NCBI GenBank assembly: GCA_001464065.1
Contig: LNDN01000168.1
Coordinates: 1 to 33,988 of the forward strand
Direction of reading: 5' to 3'
Length of the DNA stretch: 33,988 nucleotides
Source: Acidobacteria bacterium Ga0077522
Lineage (GTDB): Bacteria > Acidobacteriota > Vicinamibacteria > Vicinamibacterales > Vicinamibacteraceae
Shown: one piece after another, positions 25,717 to 33,288 of the stretch
How the letters are laid out: each line of letters starts with the position of its first letter
How positions within the stretch are numbered: position 1 is the stretch's first letter
Notes under the pieces: model-generated
Told to the model about the DNA's origin: nothing
The model's database searches: none
Seen by the model: the letters and a program-made list of their open reading frames with translations, nothing else
Program-made: the position numbers and the translations under genes

Positions 25717-25815
25717 GTCGAGGGCGGGCGGGCAGCGCCCATGAGCTGACGGAGGGTCGACGAGACCCTCGCGACGGGCCTGGCACGGACCTGCTCGCCA
25801 CGCGCGTCCACAGGG

Positions 25816-25846
25816 CCTGTGGAAAACCTGCGGACGATCGGTGGAT
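25816..25846. other. Pair of DnaA-box-like nonamers
   Basis: TGTGGAAAA (25816-25824) and GGTGGATAA (25838-25846) each match the DnaA box TTATCCACA, read on the minus strand, at eight of nine positions and lie in the same orientation 13 bp apart. A partial third (GTCCACA) lies at 25804-25810. They sit in the 328-bp gap between the divergent exported-protein gene and the small ORF before asparaginase. No AT-rich unwinding tract or dnaA/dnaN gene is seen, so an origin cannot be claimed. Confidence 0.4.
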
Positions 25847-25947
25847 AACGTGTGCATTCACATCCTCGTCCGTTCGCAAGTGGCTGCATCCATGACGTTT
25901 CGCCACCCACCGGTGGCATGTGCACACGCTTTCGTGGTGCTCTTCGC

Positions 25948-25975
25948 TTGCGTGGATCTGGCAGTTCCTTACAAT
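25948..25975 (+). promoter_or_regulatory. Candidate promoter for the asparaginase unit
   Basis: TTGCGT (25948-25953), a 16-nt spacer and TACAAT (25970-25975, five of six to TATAAT). The -10 is good and the -35 is weak. Transcription would begin near 25982, about 60 nt before the small ORF. Confidence 0.5.
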
Positions 25976-26044
25976 GACCGTCGCTTCGGGATTGTCCGGG
26001 GCGGCCCTCCAGATCCAGTCACCGTCATCAGCGTGGGACGTCGC

Positions 26045-26254
26045 GTGCAACGAATCGAGCAACTGATCAACGGTCGTCTGTACTACATCGAGTTGTCGCA
26101 GGTGCAGCGGGATCGCTGGCGTGCGCACGTCGTGACGGCGCAGGGCGCCCCCACGGCCCTGATGCCCTTCTATGACGACACGGCCGACGCCGCCGCGGAG
26201 CGGTTGTCGGAGTGGCTGTCCCGCCTGCATCGGCCGAGTCCGGCCCATGCGTAA
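26045..26254 (+). CDS. Small protein of unknown function upstream of asparaginase
   Basis: 69 residues from GTG 26045 (GTG 26033 would give 73). The sequence RIEQLINGRLYYIELSQVQ looks like a beta-hairpin, followed by DRWRAHVV and a C-terminal helix (AAAERLSEWLSRLH). I do not recognise a family. No signal peptide in this form. Longer starts at 25841 or 25892 would run through the DnaA-like boxes and the promoter, and the added residues look non-coding. The TAA stop overlaps the asparaginase ATG by 8 bp, implying translational coupling. Confidence 0.6.
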   Translation: MQRIEQLINGRLYYIELSQVQRDRWRAHVVTAQGAPTALMPFYDDTADAAAERLSEWLSRLHRPSPAHA

Positions 26255-27368
26255 GCGATCGATTGCCCTGATGCTGTGCCTGCTGGCGGGCGCGGCGTCG
26301 GTCGTCCACGGCCAGGCGGCGACGATGGCGCCGCCTGTGTCGGCGTCGGCGCAGGCCACGGCTCAGGCGCCGGCCCTGCCGCGGGTGCGACTGGTGGCCA
26401 CCGGCGGCACCATCAGCAACCGTCGCGGCGGACGTCTCACCGCCGACGAGATCGTCGCCTCCGTGCCAGCGCTGGCCGAGGTCGCCGACGTCGAGGCCGA
26501 GCAGTTCGCCAATGTCGCCAGCTCGCAGCTGACGCTCGAGCAGTGGCTGGACATCGCCCGTCGGATCGAGCAGCTGTTCCGCGAGGACCCGCAGTTGGCC
26601 GGCGTCGTCGTCACCAGCGGCACGGACACGCTGGAGGAACTCGCCTACTTCCTGCACCTGACGGTGCGCGACCGGCGACCGGTGGTGGTCACGGGATCGA
26701 TGCGCAACCCGAGCCAGGTGGGCTACGAAGGCCAGGCGAACCTGCTGGCATCCGTGAGGGTGGCCGCCGATGCCGGAGCCGCGGGCCGCGGCGTGCTCGT
26801 CGTGCTCAACGACGAGATCAATGGTGCGCGGGACGTCACCAAGACCGACGCACTGCGCCTGCACACCTTCGCGTCACGGACCTTCGGCGCGCTCGGCGTG
26901 GTCGACACCGATCGGGTCGTCTTTCGTCGCACGGCCGAGGGACGACACACGACGGCGTCGGAGTTCGACGTCGCCGCCATCACGGCGTTGCCACGCGTCG
27001 ATGTCTTCATGGTCTATCAGGGGGCGCCAGGCGACCTGCTGAAGGCCGCCATCGACTTCGGCGCGAAGGGACTGGTCATCGCCACGGCCGGCGCCGGCGC
27101 CACGTCGGGGACACAGGGCGAGGGCTTTGCCTATGCGCGAGAGAAGGGCGTGCCGGTCGTCGCCACCACGCGCACCGGCAGCGGTCGCATCGCTGGACCA
27201 CGGCGCCCCGCGGGGCCTGGTGCCGCCGCGCCCCAGGACCCGCCCGGCATGGCGCCACGCATCGCCGCCGGCGACCTCTCGGCCGTCAAGGCCCGCATCC
27301 TCCTGATGCTCGCGCTGACGAAGACCAGCGATTCAGCCGACCTGCAGCGGATGTTCTCGGAGTACTGA
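26247..27368 (+). CDS. Secreted type II L-asparaginase
   Basis: 373 residues with a signal peptide (MRKRSIALMLCLLAGAASVVHGQ), so probably periplasmic. It hydrolyses asparagine to aspartate and ammonia. Both catalytic threonine sites are present: Thr55 in ATGGTISN and Thr126-Asp127 in SGTDTLEE; the later NDEINGARDVTKTDA segment carries the catalytic lysine region. Between RTGSGRI and AAGDLSAVKARILL there is an unusual Pro/Ala-rich insert of about 20 residues, where family members normally have a short loop. The ATG overlaps the preceding small ORF. After its stop comes a heptameric repeat. Confidence 0.93.
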   Translation: MRKRSIALMLCLLAGAASVVHGQAATMAPPVSASAQATAQAPALPRVRLVATGGTISNRRGGRLTADEIVASVPALAEVADVEAEQFANVASSQLTLEQWLDIARRIEQLFREDPQLAGVVVTSGTDTLEELAYFLHLTVRDRRPVVVTGSMRNPSQVGYEGQANLLASVRVAADAGAAGRGVLVVLNDEINGARDVTKTDALRLHTFASRTFGALGVVDTDRVVFRRTAEGRHTTASEFDVAAITALPRVDVFMVYQGAPGDLLKAAIDFGAKGLVIATAGAGATSGTQGEGFAYAREKGVPVVATTRTGSGRIAGPRRPAGPGAAAPQDPPGMAPRIAAGDLSAVKARILLMLALTKTSDSADLQRMFSEY

Positions 27369-27373
27369 CGCCC

Positions 27374-27401
27374 GGTTTCCGGTTCCCGGTTCCCGTTTCC
27401 C
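27374..27401. repeat. Heptameric repeat, inverted copy of the dapB-dapA array
   Basis: Four to five units GGTTTCC, GGTTCCC, GGTTCCC, GTTTCCC, GGGTCCT, the reverse complement of the CGGGAAC unit at 3515-3560. It fills the space between the convergent asparaginase and DUF6069-like genes. Confidence 0.8.
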
Positions 27402-27406
27402 GGGTC

Positions 27407-27868
27407 CTAGCGCCGCTTCACGCCGACCAGCACCACGAGGGGCACCACGATCGCCGCCATCAGGCCGGCGATCAGGTGCATCGGAATCGTCAGCTCGGGA
27501 AACCCCGGCGGCACGGGGTTGCCATCGGGCATGACCGGCGTCATGGGCGCCACGCACGACGCCGCCGCCGTGATCAGGCACCCGATGACGTAGAGCGGCG
27601 TCGCGATGACGAGGCCTCGCGAGAGGAGCAGGTACACCCCTGCCGCGAGCAGCACCGACAGCACCGTCGCCACCACCACCGAGGTGGGATCGATCAGCGG
27701 CGGCACCGGGTACCCCGTCAGGCCCGGATAGGCGTCACGCCAGGCGAGGTTGGCGGCCGCGGCTCCCGCCGCGGCCAGCGTCCCCCCGATGACATACCGC
27801 CAGGCCGGCGATGCGGCGGCACGCGTCAGCGGCGTGCCGTCCGCAAGGCTCGAGGGCTGCTCCGTCAC
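27407..27868 (-). CDS. DUF6069-like four-helix membrane protein
   Basis: 153 residues with four predicted membrane segments (about 24-42, 61-85, 88-108 and 126-149) and a short Gly/Pro-rich loop after the third. The pattern resembles the DUF6069 family of small integral membrane proteins, function unknown; the family call is tentative. The GTG start overlaps the TGA of the large upstream repeat protein by 4 bp (GTGA), so it is probably co-expressed with it. Confidence 0.72.
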   Translation of the reverse strand: MTEQPSSLADGTPLTRAAASPAWRYVIGGTLAAAGAAAANLAWRDAYPGLTGYPVPPLIDPTSVVVATVLSVLLAAGVYLLLSRGLVIATPLYVIGCLITAAASCVAPMTPVMPDGNPVPPGFPELTIPMHLIAGLMAAIVVPLVVLVGVKRR

Positions 27869-30800
27869 GGAAGCGGAGTGCCCAGCGCGTTGGTGCCGAC
27901 CTGGAACGTCACGCCATTGACGTTGCGATACATGGCGCGCTCGACGACCAGGGGCAGCGTCGCCGACTCCGACTCGATCAGCACGCCCGCCTGCGCATCG
28001 GTCGGCAGGCCGGCGGCCGTCAGCAGGTCACCCAGGAAGTACGTCGTGCGCGACTGCGCCGCAACCGAGACGCCCGGGATCACCGCCGTCTGTCCGTTGG
28101 GCAGCAGCAAGCGGATGCTGATCGTCCCCGCCGTCGTCCCGGTGTTGGCCACGAGGATGTAGGTGTTCCAGCCAAGCGGTCCGCCGTTCTCGCCCTCGGC
28201 CACGACCCAGCGGCCCGCCGTGCGCGTCGAGCCCGGCGAGTTGTGCGCCTCGTACCAGGTGCTGGAGCTGCCCGGCCACCACATCGCGCGCTCGACGATG
28301 AGTGGCACGCCGTTGAGCGACCGGATGCGGACGGAGACGTCGGTGTTGCCCGTCCGGAACGGGAAGACGCCCGGCGTGATCTCCTCCTCGTCCACCCAGA
28401 TGTTGAAGCGCGAGTTCGCGTTCACCGTGTACTGCTTGGTGTAGATCGTGCCCGAGTTGCCGACGATGAAGTCGGCCTGCACCAGCGCGGCATTGCCGGT
28501 GGTGTTGCCGATGAGGACGAACTCGTCGAAGAACTCGCCGGCATTGCCTTCAGCCAGCAGCCATTCGGTGGCCGGCTCGGTCACGCCGGCACTCTCGTGC
28601 CCGGCCTTGAAGAGCGGGCTCGAGCCGCGATACATCGCGCGCTCCGCGATGATGTTGGCGCCGGCCGTCACCGTGAATTCAGCCGAGAGTTCTGCCGAGG
28701 CGAGCGGCGTCGCGCCGTTGATCGACTCCACGTTGGCCCAGATGTTGAAGCGACTGTTGGCCGGCAACGTGTACGACTTGGTGAACACCGCGCCGGTGCC
28801 CAGCAGGTAACGGGCCTCCACGGTGACGAGGGCGTTGGACGGATTCTGCAGCAGGTAGAACAGGTTGAACCCGCCAATCGTCGCACCCTCGGCGAAGTAC
28901 CACTTGCGCGAGGCACTCACCACGCCGGTCTCGGCGTGGCCGGCGTACGTGCCCTTGTCCCACGTCATCGTGCGGTCGACCCCGACCGGGCCACTTGCCT
29001 TGACGGTCGTGGAGAACTCGTACGAGACGTCCGGCCCGTTCTCGGCGATGCCCGGCTGCTGGTCGAGCAGCACCGTGGTCCGCTCGTAGGGCTGCAGCGT
29101 GAACGGCGTCACCGGCACGGCAATCCCGGACGGCAGCTGGTAGGAGATCTCGCCCGTCACCACCGCATTGCTCGGGTTGGCGATGGCGAGGCGCGTGTCG
29201 AAGTCCAGGCCGGCCGTCTTGGTCGCGCCCTCGGCGAAGTAGCGCGTGAAGGCGCCGAGCACCGGGTTGCCGTCACCGGCGCCGGTGCGTTCCTCGTCGT
29301 TGGTGAAGCCATCGCCATCCGGATCGGCGAAGGGCGAACCGGCGTTGGTGCAGGGGTCGAGACCGAACTGGGTCGCGAACCCTCCGTAGCCGGGCAGCGT
29401 GGCCTCGATGAAGTCGCACTCACCGTTGCCGAAGAGGCCGGTGCCGATGAAGGCGTCGACCATGAAGTTGGTGTCGCCGGCAACCAGCGTGGTGAAGCCG
29501 GACTGGAACGCCGCGGCCCGCCCGGTGCCGATGATCTCGGGGTTCTCGGTGTCGAAGCCGGTCCCCCCGGTCGCCTGCGCGCCGCCAGGGCCGACACTGA
29601 TCCGCAGCGGTGTGCCGAACACGCCGCCCGGCGCGGATGGCGGTCCGAGAATCTGGCGCGCGAACACGTCGGCGGCGCCGTTGGTGTCGCCGGTGACCAG
29701 ATCGGTCGCATACGAACGGTACGCCAGGAAGCGCCCGAAGATGCTGAGGGTCGGGTCGTAGGAGCCCTGCGCACTGCCCGTCCCTTCGGTCGGGCCGTTG
29801 AGCGGTCCGCGGACGTTCGAGCCGTCGACGCGGACGGTGTAGACGTCAGAAGCCGCCGACGCCTCGCTGGTGAGAATCGAACTCGAGAGCAGGTAGGTGA
29901 CGAACACGCCGTCGGCGCTGATGAAGGCGTCACGCGCCTCGATGCTGGCCGGCTGCGCGTCCACGTTCGTGCTGACCCGCGTCGTGGTGCCCGCCAGGAT
30001 GTTGCGCACGAAGACGTCCGTGCGCCCGTTGCCATCGCCGGCGACCAGATTGGGCGAGGCCGAGACGAACGACACCAGGTTGCCATTGCCCGAGATCGTC
30101 GCCGCACCCGAAGGTGCCGCGCCGACGGTGGTGCCGCGGCTGATCAGCAGGTTGGTCTCGGTCAGGCGGTCGAAGCGGTACACGTCAGGCTGGCCGTTGG
30201 TATCGGCCGCGTCGAACGCGGCCGACGTGACGTAGACGACGTAGCGGCCGCTGGCGCTGATGCGGGGCTGGGCCCCGGCCGAGGCACTGCCGCCGGGCGT
30301 GGCCGCGCTGACGGTCTGCGTCGTCCGGTTGAAGCGGTCGTACAGGAACGTCGCGCCGCGGTTGTAGGCCACGAAGCGACCGTCGTGACTGATCGTCACC
30401 CAGTCGGCGTCGAACGCCTCGAAGCCCGAGGGCGTCGGCACGCGCTCGGTGGCCCCCGTCGTGCGGTTGCGCACGAACACGTCGGTGCGGGCATTGTTGT
30501 CGCCCGAGACCAGGTTGGTGCCCGACGACAGGAAGGCGACGATGGTGCCGTCATAGCTGGGGGCCGGACGCAGGCTCAGCCCCGAGTAGGACTCGAGCAG
30601 GCCGGGACCGGGCACGGTCAGGCGCGACAGCGCGGTGCCGTCGAACGAGAACACATCGGTGTCGCCGTTGAGATCACCGACGACGAGGTTCGGATCGTCG
30701 GAGGAGAAGACCACACGGCCGGTGTCGGCGACGTCGGCGTTGGCCGAATCACCCAGCGGCGACGCGATGCCCGCGCTGACCCGCGAGAGGCCCGTGATCG

Positions 30801-31929
30801 CCACTGGCGCCGCGGCACGCGACACGGTGGCGCGGAACACGTCGAAGTAGGCGTCGAACGGGCCATCCAGGTCGGCGGCCTGTGACGTGAACACCACAAA
30901 CTCGCCGTTCGAGCTGATCGAGGCGTCGATGCTGTTGCCATTGCCGCCGGATCCCGACGCGGCGCGGGAGACGAGCACCGTGCTCCCCGCCGACAGATCG
31001 CGGAGGTACACGTCGGTGATGCCGTTGAGGTCGGCCGCGACCGCCGCACCAGCCGTCTCGAAGGCCACGAGGAGCCCGTCGGCGCTGAGCGACGGACGCG
31101 TCGAGGCCGAGGCGAGCTGCGCGCCCGTGGCCGAGAGGCTGACGCGGACGGTGGTCGGGGCGCCGCCCGTGGCGCCCTGCCGCAGATAGATGTCGGGAAC
31201 GCCGTTGGTGTCGGCCCCGACGAGGGACACCGGGGTGGCAAAGGCCACGGTGCCGTCGTTGGCCACGCTGGGGCGCACGTCCGAGGTGGCGAGCGTGCCG
31301 CTGGCGCCCGTGGCCCGGGACACGAGGAACGTGTTGCCGTTGACCACGTCGCGCAGCGCCACATAGGTCCCGACACCGATCGAGCCCTGGAGGTTGGTCG
31401 CCTGGGTCAGGAACGCGACGAACTGGCCGTTGGGGCTGACGGTGGCCGAGAAGCTCGCGCCGTTGGCCTCGGCCTCGGCCGAGGACACCGAGAGACGGGT
31501 CACCGTGTTCGACAGGCGATCGAGCAGGAAGACGTCACTGGTGCCGTTGGCGTCGCCGGCCACCAGGTTGCTGGCGCAGGAGTCGAAGGCGATGAAGCGC
31601 CCGTCGGCCGAGACCGAGGGACGCTGGGACGTGCAGTTGGTCTGTGCGCCGGCCAGCCCGCTGATGCGGGTGGTCGCGCCGCCCGCGAGGACGAAGATGT
31701 CGCCCACCGAGTTGGTGTCGCCGGCCACCAGGGTGGCAAGGGGACTCTCGAAGGCGACGACGGTACCGTCACCGCTGACCGAGGGCCGCGGCAGGTACCG
31801 CCCCCCGATGGGCTGCGATCCCGACGCGGCGATGCTGACCCGCTCGGTTGTCTGGCCCAGTGCGGGCACCCCGGTCATCGTCAGCGCGACCATGACCATG
31901 CCGCCCCATGCTGCTTGCCTGCTCTGCAT
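27865..31929 (-). CDS. Large secreted repeat protein: PD40-like propeller plus DUF5719-like modules
   Basis: 1354 residues. A signal peptide (1 to about 26, ending PALGQ) is followed to about residue 835 by around 13 repeats of the type LVAGDTNGxxDVFxxD alternating with SADGRFVAFxS, as in TolB/PD40 beta-propellers; each repeat carries a DxNGxxD loop that could bind calcium. At about 870 a thrombospondin-type-3-like DPDGDGFTNDEE loop follows. The C-terminus has four modules of about 115 residues (near 895, 1010, 1123 and 1240), each opening with an aromatic-AEG motif (YFAEGAT, WLLAEGN, WVVAEGE) and closing with VERAM-like sequence, resembling DUF5719. No cell-wall anchor or sorting signal is obvious. 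ATG 31929 has GGGGAGG 4 nt upstream; the open frame beyond it is antisense to the GGDEF-like gene. A surface or extracellular binding role is inferred. Confidence 0.88.
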   Translation of the reverse strand: MQSRQAAWGGMVMVALTMTGVPALGQTTERVSIAASGSQPIGGRYLPRPSVSGDGTVVAFESPLATLVAGDTNSVGDIFVLAGGATTRISGLAGAQTNCTSQRPSVSADGRFIAFDSCASNLVAGDANGTSDVFLLDRLSNTVTRLSVSSAEAEANGASFSATVSPNGQFVAFLTQATNLQGSIGVGTYVALRDVVNGNTFLVSRATGASGTLATSDVRPSVANDGTVAFATPVSLVGADTNGVPDIYLRQGATGGAPTTVRVSLSATGAQLASASTRPSLSADGLLVAFETAGAAVAADLNGITDVYLRDLSAGSTVLVSRAASGSGGNGNSIDASISSNGEFVVFTSQAADLDGPFDAYFDVFRATVSRAAAPVAITGLSRVSAGIASPLGDSANADVADTGRVVFSSDDPNLVVGDLNGDTDVFSFDGTALSRLTVPGPGLLESYSGLSLRPAPSYDGTIVAFLSSGTNLVSGDNNARTDVFVRNRTTGATERVPTPSGFEAFDADWVTISHDGRFVAYNRGATFLYDRFNRTTQTVSAATPGGSASAGAQPRISASGRYVVYVTSAAFDAADTNGQPDVYRFDRLTETNLLISRGTTVGAAPSGAATISGNGNLVSFVSASPNLVAGDGNGRTDVFVRNILAGTTTRVSTNVDAQPASIEARDAFISADGVFVTYLLSSSILTSEASAASDVYTVRVDGSNVRGPLNGPTEGTGSAQGSYDPTLSIFGRFLAYRSYATDLVTGDTNGAADVFARQILGPPSAPGGVFGTPLRISVGPGGAQATGGTGFDTENPEIIGTGRAAAFQSGFTTLVAGDTNFMVDAFIGTGLFGNGECDFIEATLPGYGGFATQFGLDPCTNAGSPFADPDGDGFTNDEERTGAGDGNPVLGAFTRYFAEGATKTAGLDFDTRLAIANPSNAVVTGEISYQLPSGIAVPVTPFTLQPYERTTVLLDQQPGIAENGPDVSYEFSTTVKASGPVGVDRTMTWDKGTYAGHAETGVVSASRKWYFAEGATIGGFNLFYLLQNPSNALVTVEARYLLGTGAVFTKSYTLPANSRFNIWANVESINGATPLASAELSAEFTVTAGANIIAERAMYRGSSPLFKAGHESAGVTEPATEWLLAEGNAGEFFDEFVLIGNTTGNAALVQADFIVGNSGTIYTKQYTVNANSRFNIWVDEEEITPGVFPFRTGNTDVSVRIRSLNGVPLIVERAMWWPGSSSTWYEAHNSPGSTRTAGRWVVAEGENGGPLGWNTYILVANTGTTAGTISIRLLLPNGQTAVIPGVSVAAQSRTTYFLGDLLTAAGLPTDAQAGVLIESESATLPLVVERAMYRNVNGVTFQVGTNALGTPLP

Positions 31930-31956
31930 GCTGCCTCCCCCCAGGAGTCGCCCGAA

Positions 31957-31997
31957 GGCACACTCCGGCTGTTGTGCCGTGTCTCGGCGCGGCCGAG
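31957..31997 (-). promoter_or_regulatory. Two hairpins in the 5' region of the large repeat protein
   Basis: Stem GGCACA/TGTGCC (31957-31962 with 31973-31978, 10-nt loop) and stem CTCGGC/GCCGAG (31983-31988 with 31992-31997, 3-nt loop), about 28-68 nt before the ATG. They could be a structured 5' leader. I could not match them to a known riboswitch class. Confidence 0.35.
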
Positions 31998-32097
31998 TCA
32001 CTTGCAATCCGCGGGCCGCTGGCTGCCCTGTTGGGGCCTGCGGGCCTCCGGCTTCACGGCGGACGCCCGTGCGCCGATTCCCTGAAGGGACCCCACG

Positions 32098-33189
32098 ATG
32101 CCCAGTCGGCCCATCACGCTCGAGCTCGGACACACCGCCGCGACCGGCACCGCCGCGGGCACGCGTGCGGCCCTCGTGGGTGTGGTCGAGGACCTGGTCG
32201 CCCTGTTGGAGGCGCAGTTCCCGAGCGGACCCGAGTTCCCTGCCGAGGCCCTGCGGACCCGCTTGCGGCAATCGCGGGACCGGCTGCGGGCGAGTGAGCA
32301 CGCCGACGATCTGTCCGGGGCCGGGTTGCGGCTGATCGGCGATGCGTCGCAGGCCTATGCGCGGCTGTCGGGGCACACGTCGGCGCGCGAGGCAGAATTC
32401 ACCGGCATCATCCGCCTGCTCCGCGAGCTCGTGGACGGCCTGCGCGGCGATGCGGTGGCGTTTCGCGACGATTTGATGCGGAGCAGCGCGCGGGTCGCCG
32501 ACCTGACCCAGATCGAGGACATCCGCACCCTGCGTCGGGAGTTGAACCGCGAGGTCGACCAGTTGCGGCAGTGCGTGCACCAGGGCGAACGGCGGGAGTC
32601 GTCGCGCCTCGCCTCGGTCGCCGGCGAACTCACGAAGGTCGACGCCGCCATCAGGCCGCCGGCCGAGGCGCGCGACCCGGCGGGCGGACTGCTGGGCCGG
32701 CCGCTGCTGCTCGGCGCCGTCGCGGGGGCCCCTCATGGCGCGGCATCCGTGGTCATCTGCCGGATCGACGAGCCGCAGGCCATCCTCGACGGGCATGGGG
32801 CTCCGGTGCTGAAGCGCGTCGTGGTCGCGCTGGCGCAACTGCTGAAAGGCACGTTCGGCAACGAGACCAGAGTGTACCGGAGCAGTGCACACTGTGTCGC
32901 AATGTTCCTGCCGGGGGCCGTCCCGCGACACGTGGCTCAGCAGTTGCGGAAGGTCCAGGCGCGGGTGGCGCCCGAGTACGAGTACGTGACGGGCGGGGTG
33001 ACGCGACGGGTGGTCTTCACCTTCAGCAGCGTCATCACGCACAGCCCGGGCAAGACGGAGCGGGATGGCGCCGACGCCCTCGCCCGCGCCGAGGCCCGCG
33101 CCGAGTCGGCCGAGGGGGTCTCGCAGCTGCACTCGGAGTCGAGCGGCGGGATCGGCCGACTGGTCGACTGGCTTTCGTCGCCGGGGTAG
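32098..33189 (+). CDS. Protein with a degenerate GGDEF-like domain
   Basis: 363 residues. The N-terminal 130 residues are helical; about 130-190 is a probable coiled coil (ADLTQIEDIRTLRRELNREV). From about 193 the pattern is that of a GGDEF domain: DPAGGLLGR for the DxLTGLxNR entry, then VVICRIDEPQAILDGHG, and MFLPGA near the end. The active-site GGDEF itself is replaced by Ser-Ser-Ala-His-Cys (262-266), so diguanylate cyclase activity is not expected; it may bind nucleotide or act as a scaffold. AAGGGA lies about 9 nt before the ATG. It is divergent from the large secreted repeat protein with a 168-bp shared upstream region, which hints at related regulation. Confidence 0.7.
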   Translation: MPSRPITLELGHTAATGTAAGTRAALVGVVEDLVALLEAQFPSGPEFPAEALRTRLRQSRDRLRASEHADDLSGAGLRLIGDASQAYARLSGHTSAREAEFTGIIRLLRELVDGLRGDAVAFRDDLMRSSARVADLTQIEDIRTLRRELNREVDQLRQCVHQGERRESSRLASVAGELTKVDAAIRPPAEARDPAGGLLGRPLLLGAVAGAPHGAASVVICRIDEPQAILDGHGAPVLKRVVVALAQLLKGTFGNETRVYRSSAHCVAMFLPGAVPRHVAQQLRKVQARVAPEYEYVTGGVTRRVVFTFSSVITHSPGKTERDGADALARAEARAESAEGVSQLHSESSGGIGRLVDWLSSPG

Positions 33190-33191
33190 GC

Positions 33192-33197
33192 TATACT
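33192..33197 (+). promoter_or_regulatory. Candidate -10 element of tRNA-Ala (TATACT)
   Basis: TATACT (five of six to TATAAT), 15 nt before the tRNA and 3 nt after the stop of the GGDEF-like gene. The -35 would lie within that gene and is not clear. Confidence 0.5.
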
Positions 33198-33212
33198 CCG
33201 TTGTCTTTGCGT

Positions 33213-33288
33213 GGGCCTGTAGCGCAGCTGGGAGCGCGCCTGAATGGCATTCAGGAGGTCACCGGTTCGATCCCGGTCAGGTCCACCA
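33213..33288 (+). tRNA. tRNA-Ala (anticodon GGC), CCA encoded
   Basis: 76 nt folding into a complete cloverleaf: acceptor GGGCCTG/CAGGTCC, D-stem GCGC/GCGC, anticodon stem CCTGA/TCAGG around loop ATGGCAT (anticodon GGC, reading GCC), and T-stem ACCGG/CCGGT with loop TTCGATC. The third acceptor pair is G:U, the G3:U70 identity element of alanine tRNAs. The 3' CCA is encoded. Its 3' half is overlapped on the other strand by the end of a serine recombinase gene, so it is a likely integration site. Confidence 0.97.

Noticed and set aside
21250-25857. Single 1535-residue signal-peptide/AddB fusion protein
   Set aside because: The stretch corresponding to about 24290-24720 is Arg/Ala-rich shadow sequence, whereas the +1 frame there is protein-like and ends 2 bp before a good addB start.
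27811-30885. 1024-residue plus-strand ORF
   Set aside because: It is antisense to the well-supported repeat protein, with His/Arg/Gly/Asp-rich composition typical of shadow frames in GC-rich DNA.
31930-32097. Possible c-di-GMP riboswitch before the large secreted protein
   Set aside because: Two hairpins are present but the conserved GEMM core sequences are not seen, so I only list the hairpins.
31930-33132. Extension of the large repeat protein beyond 31929
   Set aside because: It is antisense to the GGDEF-like gene; a signal peptide and ribosome-binding site support the start at 31929.
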